Source: Gigaspora margarita (taxonomy: Eukaryota > Glomeromycota > Glomeromycetes > Diversisporales > Gigasporaceae). From it: a DNA stretch of 64,000 bases. The notes under the pieces were generated by a model. It was not told the origin of the DNA and searched no databases. It saw only the letters and a list, made by a program, of their open reading frames with translations. A program made the translations under genes and the position numbers. The DNA is taken from NCBI GenBank assembly GCA_009809945.1, contig WTPW01000017.1, forward strand, positions 705,841 to 769,840. Direction: 5' to 3'. Shown here piece after piece: positions 34,593 through 45,725 of this stretch; within the stretch, counting starts at the first letter, position 1, and every line of letters starts with the position of its first letter.

Positions 34593-35565
34593 TTTATTTT
34601 TATTTTTTTTCAAGTTAAGGTGCTTACTTCGGGAGTAAGAGTTTTATTCAAGATATTTAGATCATGGGTTTCCTACATGGAGGTCACCTGACATAGTACA
34701 TTGACGAGCGTACAACTAGTCACACCTGCAACTTTTGGTTGCCTATTTAAGTAGCCACCCGAAGGTTCTACACTAGCTGCCATACCTGCAACCTGCATAC
34801 CGGTTATTGCCTATTTTAAACCCTCTGATCATTGCTATCTGCCAATCCCTACTTGTATCACCAGAACAAGATCCAGATTCTTTTCTACCTCCCTTAGAAC
34901 TACTTTATCCTCAGTAAGAGACCTAGTAGAGCAGTTCCTGTCCCACACAGATATTATCTATGCTTCAGTAACTTACGCTACAGCTTTACCTATATACTTG
35001 CAGTCAGGGGTTATCCTTAAACTGCTACTGTTACCTACTTCTTGCCCTTATGAAGTTTCCCAACCCCAGTACCCGGTCAGTCACTCTTCTGGATCCTTTT
35101 TCCCATTTGCATCCCTACTCCCAATCCTAAGACCCAGAAGGGTTGCTCCACCTAGCATTAGGATGCCAAAGGTCTCCCTCTCCTTGGTACATGCTTCCGA
35201 AACACATGTCCTTTTCCTCCAGTGCAACTCCAGCAGTCCAGTTGGTAGGGTCCTCTGACCCTTTTTATCGTTGGTTTGCTTCCGGTTAGTCACCATCTGA
35301 GATCCTTTTCCCCTAGCACCATCAAAAGTCAGGTACTTCTCCACTCGGGTCTTGCCAAGTGGGTTCAGTTCTGCTAATTCCCAGGACTTATACGCTTCAT
35401 TTTCCCTCATATAACATTACACAAGTCAGTCCGCTCCCAATAACTTGGTGTCACCCGAGCTACAGATCAAAGATCCAATTAGTTGGAGTGCAGATCAGTT
35501 ACCATAACACAAATGCAATTTTCAAAATTGTCTCCAGTGGGATTTGAACTCTGCACCTGTAGCTA
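34593..35565 (-). mobile_element. tRNA-derived SINE, 3' part (about 1.0 kb SINE, split)
   Basis: Minus-strand retroposon. Near 35555-35535 it has box B AGTTCAAATCCC; box A lies on the other side of an insertion (37968-38019). The 3' end (34593-34611) is an A-rich tail of AAAAAT units. A 13-bp duplication AATTATTTTTATT flanks the whole SINE (34580-34592 and 38020-38032). Body GC content is far above the surroundings. Part of the 3' body (about 34740-34860) is shared with 59120-59230. A 109-codon minus-strand ORF (35081-35410) has no known domain and may be incidental. At about 1 kb it is long for a SINE. Confidence 0.8.
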
Positions 35566-36385
35566 GTGATCCTGGTCAATCAAAATTTTTTGACCGACCA
35601 AGCCGATAAAATTTTATCGGCTTAGTCGCTTAGCCAAAAATTTTCAATAAAGATACATCATTCATTTGAAAATGAATATATGAATGCGTCATTTATTCCT
35701 AAAAGAGCACATACTGAATATGTGACAGGTTACGCTGATTATGACAATCACTTATCCGTCTATACCCAAGTGTCATGCTAGACTAATGTTTATAAAAACT
35801 ATAATAAAGACTTAGTTTTTTCGCAGAGAAAATTTATTCTTTTGAACAAATTTATTAAATACATATATTTACATATTGTTAAGAACAGCTATTTAATAAA
35901 ATTGCAAATTCTATAAAATGCCCGCTTCATTATAATTATTTCAAATCTATTCACGATACTTAAATTTTTAATTTAGCTGATTATTCATCGCGTTCTTGCT
36001 CTAATTATGCAATTGTTTATTATTTTTTGCTTTTTTCGAGCAGGAATAACTTGAGAGTCAGATTCTCTTTTCCTTTTCATCATTTTATTGATTCCGCTTT
36101 TTTAACATGAACCATCAGATCTAAGTTAAGATCATAAAGAAAGGAAGATAAGTGGTATATGGGCTTTGATTTCACTGTGTCATAACGATCCCTAAATTTA
36201 TATAATGTGATTCATAATGTTGACCCAGTATTTTGATAGTCTGACTTAATAACTTCCAAAAATGAAACAAAGCCAGAAATACAAATTTTTTTCACTCTCG
36301 TTGCTTTGTTCCTGGATTCGCTAAAAATATTTTAAAAAACCAATATCACAGTATTGTAATTATAATATATTATATATTAAATTAC

Positions 36386-36850
36386 CTTGACTTTAGAAGC
36401 CCAATCTAATTCACCATATTTACTATCTAACAATTTTTTAAGACTTCCCTGCTCTGCGTACTCCATAACCATCATGTAGTTACATCTTTCTTTGTTCTTC
36501 GTTATTCCATAAATCGCAATTGCTGAATTGCCCCCATGTTTATGTTGATTGTTAACCTAAAATATGAATAAATAAATTATCACACTTTAATAATAAATTA
36601 TAATGCTTACTTCTTCTAAAAATTCTTGTTTTATATCTTTAGAATTATCATGGCCCTTTAAACAGGCTTCTATTTGCGCTATTCATTTTCATACATATTT
36701 CCATACTAACTTAAAAACGATGCCAATGCCTACTTTAGTAAGATACTTTATATTTGTGAATTTGCTAAAGGGTGTCCATTCAATGATGTTTTTAAACGTC
36801 GATAAATGCCATGGCTGTTGTCCGTTTACAAAATCCATTTATAAACCCTA
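36386..36850 (-). pseudogene. Protein kinase fragment (TKL-like N-lobe), two exons
   Basis: Minus-strand exon 1 (36850-36611) encodes IIEWTPFSKFTNIKYLTKVG, a glycine-loop-like GIGIVFKLVWK and EACLKGHDNSKDIKQEFLEE, interrupted by two in-frame stops after VWKYV. A GTAAGC...TTTTAG intron follows, and exon 2 (36556-36386) gives HGGNSAIAIYGITKN, CNYMMVMEYAEQGSLKKLL and YGELDWASKVK, then a GTAATT donor. This matches the N-lobe and hinge of the kinase family expanded in Glomeromycotina. No catalytic loop (HRD) or DFG follows, so only the N-terminal half is present. It lies inside the TA-flanked element and is dead. Confidence 0.8.
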
Positions 36851-37149
36851 ATATTAAAAATAATAATGATAATAATTAAGAGTTACGGCTATTGATATTT
36901 CTGATTTGCTATAAAAAATTCTGTTATCGTCCATCAAGTGGGATTTGCTCATTTTCCCTAGTCCTAATTGGACAAAAAAACCTTCTTTTAGTTGATAAAA
37001 TAATGAAATATTGTTGACTAATAGTACATATACTATACTAAGCTTTTGTAAAGAATTTTTTTATCAGAATATGAAAGGTACTTTTGTAAGTAAATTTTAA
37101 GTTATTAATAGTGCTTGGCAAAATCGAATAAAACTCGATTTTGCTGAGC

Positions 37150-37570
37150 ACTAGTTAAAAGTATTGTAAACGAAATAAAATATGGTTAAAAAACAATAAC
37201 AGATATAAGTCGTCAAATAGCGTCACAGTTAAAATTTTTAACCCGTGACTTAAATGCAAATTGGTAATACCAGAAGACTCCAGTGACCTAGGCCATCTGA
37301 AATTACAAGACATTTGGTTGTGGAAGAGGCTTTGAGGTAATATTTGTTTGTATACAATGGGCGGAGGCACAGGGATGACGTAGGAGGCTTTATTTATTTT
37401 GGAGTATTAATGCTCGCGGCCCGCAAGCACGAATGCTTTGCAGCCTTGGGGTACAAGGAATCACAAAAAGGTTGGAACGCAGTAGTTCTTAATAATTTAA
37501 AATGTATTTTAAAGCCTAAGTTTTCGCACTACTATATGAGAGAGATCAGACAATGTCTCAGAATATGATT
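37150..37570. other. Unassigned interior of the TIR element
   Basis: Opposed ORFs of 74 (plus) and 71 (minus) codons overlap here. The sequence is richer in GC than its flanks (GGGCGGAGGCACAGGGATG), but no domain is visible in either frame. Could be another captured fragment. Confidence 0.3.
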
Positions 37571-37967
37571 TGGATTACGATATCTAGTTTTAGTTTTATA
37601 ATAAGAATCGAATTTTCCTTGTCTTGTATTTTAGTTTAGTGTATTCTTTATTTTGTTGTTATACTATTTACTTTATTAATATTATCATAATAAATACCCT
37701 CATGTTTAATTAATTGCATCATATATGTCTTATTTAAATCAATCACGTAGATTGATCAGTTTAAGTGATAACCCCGACCCAAATTAATTAATTCTCATGA
37801 AATCATAAACCCATGTACGATCGCTATAAATTTCCCAACCGATAGTCACACTAGTTTTAAAAAAAAATGTTTACTTATAAAATCGGCTAGCCGATTTTAG
37901 AAAAAATCGACCGACTGGGTCAAAAAATCGGCTTGGCTGATTTTTTTAATTTTGGCCAGGATCACTA

Positions 37968-38019
37968 CCTGCGGCTTGGGGTGTGACAACAATCCAACTT
38001 TACTATGTCGCCATACCCC
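37968..38019 (-). mobile_element. SINE 5' part with box A
   Basis: The 52 bp at 38019-37968 (minus strand) contain box A TAGTAAAGTTGG, a perfect match to TRGYNNARNNGG. Joined across the TA-flanked element at 35566-37965, box A and box B are spaced as in a tRNA gene, which shows the two parts were one SINE. The 5' end directly abuts the AATTATTTTTATT duplication. Confidence 0.8.
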
Positions 38020-38268
38020 AATTATTTTTATTATATATATATATATATTATTGATTATAAAGATATTTATTAAACTAGATATATATGTATCCAATTAGCC
38101 TAGCATTTATGTCCAATTGGACATATGGCTAATTGGTCAATTGGACATGTGGACAACAACTAAGGTTAATTAGCCACCTGTCAATTAGTCATATGTCCAA
38201 TTGAACATGAAAGCTAGGGCTAATAATTTTTTATTGGACTTAAAGCTAGTAACAATACTGGTTTTGAT

Positions 38269-39180
38269 CGATCGTTTATCTAAAAATATTTTGTAATGAA
38301 ACCACAAGTTAAAAAAAAAAAAAGTGTAAGTGAATCTATCTATCACTAACAAATACCAACCCAAAATTTTTTTATTTTTTTTTTAAAAAAAATGATACAT
38401 AACGATACATAATGATACATATACAAATATTATTCAGTACTAACTTTGCACTTTATTTATATAAAAAAAAACTAATCTAAAAAAAATACTTTGTTCAGCC
38501 CCACACACCTATAACAGATCTCTGATTTTCTACAAAAACAAAATGAAAACACTAGAAGCACCCACTTCCTCCCAAGAATAATACTCTAAGAATAACTTCA
38601 AGAATGATGACTCCAAGAATAATAACTCCAAAAATGATGACTCCAAAAATGACAACTCCAAAAATGACAACTCCAAAAAATGACAACTTCAAGAAAAAAG
38701 CATCTAAAAAAAAGAGAAGTTAGTATCTGTAATAAAAAAAACAAACAAGTAAAAAAAATATCTATTTAACCAATAAAGATCTTGACTCCCACTACTACAA
38801 TGACTCCAAAAAAAGAAGCACCTAAAAAAAAGAGAAAGTAGTACCCATAACAAAAAAAACAAACTAGTAAAAAAGAAAAAAAACTAAAATCAACAAAGGT
38901 CTCAACTTCTATTATGATGATTCCAAGAATGGTAACTCAAAGAAAACTCAAAAAACAATGATTCCAAGAAAAGAAATACCTAAAAAAAGAGAGAAGTTAG
39001 TACCCATAACAAAAAAAAACTAACTAAGAAAATAAATTTTACTTATCCAAAGAAAATCCAAAAAAGCATTAGCACAAATGAAAAAAAAACAAAATAATAA
39101 AAAAATCTAGATTTACCTGTAAATCAATCTAAATCCAGATCTACTCAGAAGGCAAGCTAATATATTATCACTAATCTTAA
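38269..39180 (+). repeat. Lysine-rich simple repeats
   Basis: 38570-38700 has tandem units like ATGACTCCAAAAATGACAAC. Three larger copies of a roughly 130-bp motif containing CACCTAAAAAAAAGAGAAAG and ACCCATAACAAAAAAAAC lie at about 38700, 38825 and 38970. Translated in shifting frames they read PKKREKLVPITKK-like, suggesting a decayed lysine-rich coding exon that expanded in tandem. No intact frame remains. Confidence 0.55.
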
Positions 39181-39185
39181 GGATA

Positions 39186-39387
39186 GGGTGAACGATCTTT
39201 ATTTTTAATAATAATATATAGTATAATCGATTTTCATATATTTTTACTATTTAATTTGTCTAAGTTACATGAAATTTGCCTAAGTTACATAATAAAATAC
39301 ATATGATCATCACCTGATTTCAATTAAAATGTTATTATAAAAAAATTTATTAACATGATTACTATTAAAAATAATCTATATTTACCC
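39186..39387. mobile_element. GGGTGARC MITE, copy 1
   Basis: GGGTGAACGATCTTTATTTT at the left and AAATAATCTATATTTACCC at the right are inverted, flanked by TA (39184-39185, 39388-39389). The flanks themselves continue the symmetry (AAGGATA / TATCCTT). The interior motif TTACTATTTAATTTGTCTAA and GATCATCACCTGATTTC are shared with the copy at 54349-54556. Confidence 0.8.
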
Positions 39388-39389
39388 TA

Positions 39390-40371
39390 TCCTTAAATAT
39401 GATTGCTGATTATATGGGATCATCATGGCAACAGGTCACCATGAATAATTTTCTTTTTAAATTTATAAAATTTAAAATTTAAAATTTAAATATTTGAATT
39501 TTTAAAATTTTAAATTTTTAAAAATTAAATTTGATTTTTTTTAGAATTAATGTAGTTGTACCCATAGGGTATATCAAAATTTTATGTACCTATTGTTTTG
39601 ATCATCAGAGTTAATAAAATGCATATGTATGATGTTATAACATACAAAAATTGCAATAGTAATATTGTTTACTAAGTTTATTTTGACACATGCAGGGATT
39701 AATATAAATATAAGTTCGATCACATAATTGAATATCTTTGGATTGAATGCAAAATGTTACTATTATTAACAGCTAGTTTTACAATATATACATGTTTCAA
39801 ATCCTACCTTTTCATTGTTTTCACATTTCTTATTTAACAGCGAGTTTGCTTTTGTTTCATACTGGATAGTTTATGAGTAACTTTCTTTCAAGCCTAACCT
39901 ACAAAGTATCCTTTTATTCATTCTGCTTTTTCTTGGTTTCTGGAAATTAGCTATCGTTAGAACTACATAATGTTGAAATTGAAAGTGAAAAAATATTGAA
40001 AGTAATGAGGAGCTAGAACTATATAACATCTATAATGTCGAAATGGAAAGTGAAGATTATATTGAACTGATTAAGGAACAATCTTTAAATAGGTAGATCA
40101 ACTTGCTCTGAATCTGCTTTCTTTTCAAGCTTTTTCAAATATTTTTCTAACTAAACTTTGATTATCGAGTAATAAGTAATGAGGACTCAAAAATATATAA
40201 TATCTATAATGCTGAAATAGAAAGTGAAGATAACATTGAACCTATTGAAGTGTGCTTGTCAAATACTGTTAGATGGTAAATTAACTTGTCTTTGAATCTG
40301 CTTTCTATTCAAAGCTTTTTCAAATATTTCTCTAATTAAACTTTGACTAATAAGTAATAAGAACTTGACCA
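39390..40371. other. Stretch upstream of the MULE relic
   Basis: Two imperfect direct repeats (about 39970-40190 and 40195-40370) share blocks such as AAATAGAAAGTGAAGAT and GAATCTGCTTTCTTTTC. They contain acidic fragments (E-S-E-D-N-I-E-P) in some frames and may derive from a duplicated N-terminal segment of the transposase. No intact gene. Confidence 0.4.
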
Positions 40372-40911
40372 ATGCAATGAAAACTCTGTTAATCAATCAA
40401 ACATTTGGTAGTTGGGACGAGCTTGACCATTTGATATCTTTCTATGCAAAATCACAGAATTTTGTAAGCGTTATATATAAATCAGAATATAAAGATAGTA
40501 TTTGTCAAAACTGTCAATACACTTGTTAACATCAAGGTAATAGTGGTACAAGCAAGACTAATATTGCTAAAAATCAATGGCAAACATGAAGTAAACATAT
40601 GGGGTGTCATTAAAAAGTTCATGCTAGTTGTCCTAAAATGATAGGAGAATTAAAAATCACTTCTGTTTGTTTGAATCACAATGATCACCCAATAACAAAT
40701 GATACTAATAAATTTGCTATGAAATACCAGACATTTTTTGAAGATATGCTGAAGGATGTTAGTTTTGAACTGAGATAGAGAATATTAATATGAGAACTCA
40801 ATACCAAATGCTATCTAAGAGTTATCCTGATGCTTTTTTTTTATCACAAGACTTTCAAATATTATTCAAACCTTCAAACAGCAGAATTGCATTGAGTGTG
40901 AAGCATCTATC

Positions 40912-41673
40912 TTGCTCAATAATCTCCTTGATTGTAAAGCCAAAGACAATAGGTGGATTGTAAATTGGAAAGTTGATTCTGCCAATAATTCACTTACATT
41001 ATTATTTTGGATGACACCTGAACAATATGATTTATATGTTCAATACTGTGATGTTATTCAATATGACAACACTTATTTGACCAACTGTTTTAAGATAGCA
41101 CTAGGTTTTTTTGTAATTGTGGACAACAACAATCGGTCTCACTTAATAGGGCAAGCCTTTATGAATTATAAAACCACAGAAAGCTATGAATGGGTTCTAC
41201 TTAGTTTAATTAAAAATACTAGTGTTATACCTTTAACAATAATAACAGACAACGATCTTGCTATTAATACAGCAATTGCAAACATTTTGCCTAATACACC
41301 ATTGTATTTATCATGTTGGCAAAACTTGATTAAAAATTTGAAAAGTAAAATAGGAGAGCGTTATAATGAATTTTTCAACAATTGGTATCAAATGCACAAC
41401 TCAATTTCATATCAACAATTTGATTCTTTGCAGAATAAACTTATAGCAAAATTTTCTGACTCTGCACCATACCTAAATTGTGCTCTTTTTAATAAAAAAG
41501 AACATTGGGCTTATTGCTATGTTTCTAAATATTTTACTGCTAGAATGCAGTCAACACAGAGAGTTGAAGGTCAAAATGCTATCATAAAAAACTCAGTAAA
41601 TAGTAGCACATCTTTGATTAATCTTGTAAAACATATTGATGAACAGATTAATTATGCATTAACTTATATTTAA
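40912..41673 (+). CDS. MULE transposase catalytic core, longest open piece (253 codons)
   Basis: This open stretch of the dead transposase keeps all three acidic residues of the MULE (PF10551-type) DDE fold: D52 in YDNTYLTN, D113 in ITDNDLA and E219 in TQRVEGQN. The CxxH element is altered (SCWQNLIKNL, where the family usually has C...W.H..KN). The first codon is TTG, and the true frame continues upstream through NCIECEASI to a frameshift at a T-run near 40840, so this is not a real start. With the FAR1 and SWIM parts broken, activity is very unlikely. Confidence 0.8.
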   Translation: MLNNLLDCKAKDNRWIVNWKVDSANNSLTLLFWMTPEQYDLYVQYCDVIQYDNTYLTNCFKIALGFFVIVDNNNRSHLIGQAFMNYKTTESYEWVLLSLIKNTSVIPLTIITDNDLAINTAIANILPNTPLYLSCWQNLIKNLKSKIGERYNEFFNNWYQMHNSISYQQFDSLQNKLIAKFSDSAPYLNCALFNKKEHWAYCYVSKYFTARMQSTQRVEGQNAIIKNSVNSSTSLINLVKHIDEQINYALTYI

Positions 41674-41998
41674 TATAAAAACTAGGCTTATTCTATCACA
41701 GGATCAATACTTACTCATGCTAGTTTTGAATTTTCACCTGATGTTGACAAATGGATTACAATCTATTTGATGCCAGCTTCTTTTTCCATGCAAAGACTGG
41801 GAATTTTTCAAGCCATATGGTATACACCACGTTTTATTAAAAATTTTCAAGATTTGGGATTGCATTTCGATTCAACTAGAAGCTTTGACTCAATTGAGCA
41901 ATTCAACTCAATTGACCAATATGAACAATTTGACTTTACCAAACCAATTGTACAATTGGACTCAGCTAATATTTTTAATACCTTCATTGAAGATTCTA

Positions 41999-42840
41999 TC
42001 CCTTAGATTGTAGTAGGACATAGACAAATTTGCCTTTGTTTTTGCACTTTATTTGTTCTGATTTACTTTTTTTAAATATCAAGATAATTAAATAAAACTT
42101 TGTACAATTATATTTGAAAATAAGGATTACTTTTTTGCAAAATTAGTTTTTATATTGTAAGAAAAAATTTTAAGTTATATATAAGTTAAAAATAGATATC
42201 TTTAAGAAAAAAATTTTTTAAAAAATTTTATCACAATTTCTCTNTAATCTTATTNAGNTTTANTTTTAAANCTATAGTTCTTAAGACAATATTGTAGTTT
42301 ATATAAAGGATGATAACTTTATTATTGCAACTTTAATGATTTATTAGGACCCCGAAATATACATAAATAGGTCAGGTATGAGTTTGCTTATTTTTGAGAT
42401 TTTTTATACGGATCTTTTCTATTTATAGTAATTTTTTTGCTTATTTTTGAAGTTTTTCCTGCAGATCTTTCCTTTTTTAGTAACCCTATAATTAACCTGA
42501 CCTATCTATATACATTTCGGGATCCTGATTTATTTGTAAAAATCAAGACTTGTATTAGAAGTAAAAGTTTTTTTTATAGATAGGAACATATAAAATTTAA
42601 GAAAATCTAATGAAAAATTTTAATAGTAAAAATGCTAATACAAGAACTTTAAACTTTGATTATACTAAAGATTTTTAATAATTTTACAAAATTTTTATAA
42701 TAAAGTTACTAAAACAAAACTCAAAGAATATTTTTTACTTAGAAAAGATATAGCTAAAATCAATATTTAAAATTTTATTAAAATTTTATTAAAATTTTTA
42801 AAATACGCAGGCAAATTTGCCTGTGTTACAATCTAAGGGA
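41999..42840. mobile_element. TIR element inserted in the MULE gene (TA duplication)
   Basis: TCCCTTAGATTGTA and TACAATCTAAGGGA are perfect 14-bp terminal inverted repeats, flanked by TA (41997-41998, 42841-42842); GCAAATTTGCC motifs follow inside both ends. Length 842 bp, no ORF. Its interior is related to 59950-60480 in inverse orientation. It contains the 181-bp MITE 42346-42526. Confidence 0.88.
42346..42526. mobile_element. 181-bp MITE with 8-bp TSD, copy 1
   Basis: AGGACCCCGAAATATACATA at the left and TATACATTTCGGGATCCT at the right form the TIR, flanked by the perfect 8-bp duplication GATTTATT (42338-42345, 42527-42534). The copy at 50766-50946 has the same length, ends and interior (GTTTGCTTATTTTTGA, ATAGTAATTTTTTTGC). 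8-bp duplications suit hAT, P or Merlin-like elements. The related locus at 60.3 kb lacks the insert, providing an empty site. Confidence 0.92.
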
Positions 42841-44429
42841 TAAATGTGCCAGCTATTTTAATTAAAGAATTAGTACTATCTACTAAAGTTGAATCAATTT
42901 GTAAAATTTGAAAAGTTATCTGGCATAGACACATGACAAAAAACTGTGTCATGTTGTTTAAAGATAATTTACACCTATGTATATATCTTGGCTTAATTCA
43001 GTGTAGTTTGGTATACAAACATTTCTTTCAAGTTATGACTGCCTCTAATTATGCTGCATTCCATATAATGCTTATCTCAAAAAGATGGTACAATGATAAA
43101 AAACAAATGAGCCAGAGTCAGAAACACGATAGCATCCTTTTATCTTGGGACTAGATAGTACAAAAGCCTCAATTAATATTGAACAAACATTTCCCAACTT
43201 ATCTTTTCAATTGCCAGACATTTCATTTAGTGATGTTTATACTAAAATTAATCATCGCAAGGCCTATGTAACTGCTAATAGTTTGTCAAAAAAAAGCTAT
43301 TCGAACTGGACTAGATTCTAGTCCCAATGCAATAAAAGAACTTGAGAGTTTTATGAGTAATTTTATTAGTAAATATGCACCAAAAAGCAATAAAAAAATG
43401 AATCACAAAAGTCTTGAAAGATAGCTAGATGAAGATGAAACTACTTCAAATTCTAGTTCCAGTAATAAAGAAAATTTTATTGATATTGAGAATCCAATAG
43501 TGCATTCAAAGAGAGGTGTGCCACAAAAAAATGGCTTAAAGGGTCTAATGAATTAGTAAAAAACATACATCTGGTACTAAACAGCAATCAGAAATATATA
43601 AGACAAGGAAACCAACTTAATGTCAGCAATGCCATAATACAGGACACAACAAAACTGGGTGTGAAGCATGGCACAAATGGCAGAGTATCTTATATTTATA
43701 TTAAAGCATCTCGTAAATAGAATAGCAATATTAGATCGTGGGTTTATATTTTGAAATATTAGATTTAGATGATCGTTTTATAGTGATTTTGTGTAAACTT
43801 TAATGTCAAAGATTAATATATAACACACTAAGTATATGCATCGAAGCAGAATTAGTTTTGCTTAGATACATACAACTTAACATATTAATATTGATTGCAC
43901 TATTAATAATGCTAATATATAGTACATATTGAGATTATTACAAATGAAATTGCTAAAATTGAATCTAAAAATCTTAAGTTCTCTGAAAAAAAATTATTTA
44001 ATAATCCAAATCTAAATATATTTAAAAAAGGTATTATAAAATTATTAAAATTTAAATTAATATAATGTTTATTATATATATAGAAAGTTTATTTTTATTA
44101 AATATAAATCTAGATACAAATTTAAATATTGATTTAAATACCAATCCAAATATTAGCAATGTACCAAATAAAGTTGTTGGTATAAAATATATATTTTTAT
44201 TATTATTTATATTTTAGTTTTTAAATTATAATATTTAATATTAATAATTTATATTATATAGAATATACATATATTTCTTCAGATGATGATATTGAACAAT
44301 TTTTATCAGAAAAAACAATTAAACAAGAACAGTCAGTGATTAATAGTAATTATTTTTTATTATAAAACTATTTAAATTTATAATTTTAAATATTTAACTT
44401 AAAGTAATAATATCTAATTTGATGCAGGT

Positions 44430-44760
44430 TAGTGTTATAATCAAGATCACATAATAGACTGGCCATAATTAAATAGTTTTGGCACTATTTGATTTGTCTT
44501 ATCAAGATAATTAAATAGTTCAAATTTATTTGATTCTGATCACTAGATCATAAATATTACCTATTAGGCTTTATCTAAAAAATGTTTTTTTAATATAATA
44601 TAGAATCTATTTTGATGTACTAATATTATCTCATGAACCATTGGTTAAAATCATATAATTTTGGTACTATTTGATTTATTTAATCAAAACAAGTCAAATA
44701 GTACCAAAATTATATGATTTTGATCAACCATTTAAGATATTGTTGATTCATCAAAATTAG
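44430..44760. repeat. Foldback sequences in intron 3 of the alpha-kinase gene
   Basis: 44645-44731 forms a long hairpin: TTAAAATCATATAATTTTGG with CCAAAATTATATGATTTTGA, separated by about 30 bases, and TACTATTTGA pairs with TCAAATAGTA. A weaker related inverted motif (AATTAAATAGTT) lies at 44466-44525. This probably is a MITE that enlarged the intron to 468 bp, while the others are 50-85 bp. Confidence 0.75.
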
Positions 44761-45538
44761 ATATTATGACAAATTAAGTACTAATAATTAATACTTTTAA
44801 ATTTTTTATTTAGATAATAATTTTAACAATCAAAAAAATAATAGTCAAGATGATTTACCTGAAGAAAATGAGACTTTAACTAAGGCTTTAAATAAAACTT
44901 TAAGAGATATTTCTACTAAACCTTCTTTATTTTTTTCAAGTGCAGTAAGTAAAAAATAATATAATGTAATTTATATTTAATTTAAATTTACAATATTTTT
45001 TATTTAATAATAATTTAGAATCCTACAACTATTCAAAGTTACTTAAATGAATTGGGTAGTAATATTCTACAAGGTAGATTTATTTTATACTGTATAGCTT
45101 TATATTTATATTATAATTAAATTTTACTAATTATATATTAAAATTTTTATTATAGAAGTTATTGATAAAAAAAATAAATATTTGGTAGAAGAATATGATA
45201 TTGTTAATAAAACATTTAAATATATTAGATCCATTTATATTGAAATTGAAGAAGAACCATTTGCTAGTGGTATGTATATAATTATTTAATTTGATTATTT
45301 TTATTAAAACTAAATAATATTAAATATTATAGAAGACTTTCGCAAAGCATTTAAATCTCAAATTATAAAAAATGAAACCAATAACATATTTTTTGAGTCA
45401 TCTAATATATTAGTTGTAAAACAATATCTTAGGCGAAGAAAGAATACTGAAGAAAATTATAGACAAGATGTTATTACCATTGAAATACAAAATCATATCT
45501 TTATAAATTTCAAGAATATATGAATCAAAATGGATATA

Positions 45539-45725
45539 CAGTTGAACCTCCCCAAACTGGTATGCATGGTGGACAAGTTTTGTATCAGTATTGAGAGGTT
45601 ATCAGATTTGAAATCATTATAAACTATATAGATTCATATAACAGAAACGGACTTGGTAGATTACTTTTTTATCAGATTTGACAGGTTATCAGATTTGACA
45701 GGATCAGATTTGGGAGGTTCAACTG
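45539..45725. mobile_element. pogo/mariner-like MITE in an alpha-kinase exon
   Basis: Ends CAGTTGAACCTCCCC and GGGAGGTTCAACTG with TA on both sides (45537-45538, 45726-45727) fit Tc1/mariner-pogo termini, where CAGTTGAACCTC starts are common. Length 187 bp. Removing the element and one TA gives a continuous frame (NQNGYNCSNNFDFVSTY) across the insertion and the next intron, which proves both ends and that it landed in an exon. Confidence 0.92.

Larger units (their letters stand above)
35566..37965. mobile_element. GTGNTCCT-family TIR element carrying a kinase fragment
   Basis: Ends GTGATCCTGGTCAA and TTGGCCAGGATCAC are inverted repeats flanked by TA (35564-35565, 37966-37967). Subterminal arms carry repeated AAAATCGGCTTGGC / GCCGATAAAATTTTATCGGC motifs. 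The 2400-bp interior contains a two-exon protein-kinase relic and no transposase. It splits the head of a SINE exactly between box A and box B. Terminal sequence GTGNTCCT is shared with the elements at 651-3590 and 51602-53039. Confidence 0.85.
33432..38260. mobile_element. hAT-type element (8-bp TSD) containing nested insertions
   Basis: The 8-bp duplication GTTTTGAT (33424-33431, 38261-38268) brackets termini CAGTGTTGTTA and TAACAATACTG, an 11-bp inverted repeat with one mismatch and the classic CAGTG start of hAT elements. Both subterminal regions carry several copies of the palindrome TGTCCAATTGGACAT, as expected for transposase-binding repeats. Removing the SINE (with its nested element) leaves about 1.39 kb of hAT sequence (33432-34592 and 38033-38260) without a transposase ORF, so it is non-autonomous. 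Confidence 0.87.
40372..43690 (+). pseudogene. MULE-type transposase gene (FAR1 + DDE + SWIM + zinc knuckle), dead
   Basis: Domains appear in the expected order. FAR1-like DNA-binding part 40380-40700 (TFGSWDELDHLISFYAKSQN, CQNCQYTC, CPKMIGELKITSVCLNHNDH) with several stops. DDE core 40850-41673. A degenerate SWIM-like part at 42933-43154 (LVYKHFFQVM, AAFHIMLISKRWYNDKKQ). A C-terminal zinc knuckle CQQCHNTGHNKTGC at about 43620-43660. The frame is broken in several places, and an 842-bp element (41999-42840) splits it; removing that element and one TA joins EDSI to NVPAILIKELVL in frame. MULE terminal repeats and 9-11-bp duplications were not found. Confidence 0.85.

Noticed and set aside
34998..35410. 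ORFs on both strands inside the SINE
   Set aside because: Opposing frames over GC-richer SINE body; no domain and no counterpart visible in the other SINE-like repeats of the window.
36603..36851. 82-codon plus-strand ORF
   Set aside because: Shadow of the minus-strand kinase exon, whose motifs and splice sites fit far better.
38700..38870. PKKKRK-like nuclear localisation signal gene
   Set aside because: The motif comes from an A-rich tandem repeat and is followed at once by stops in that frame.
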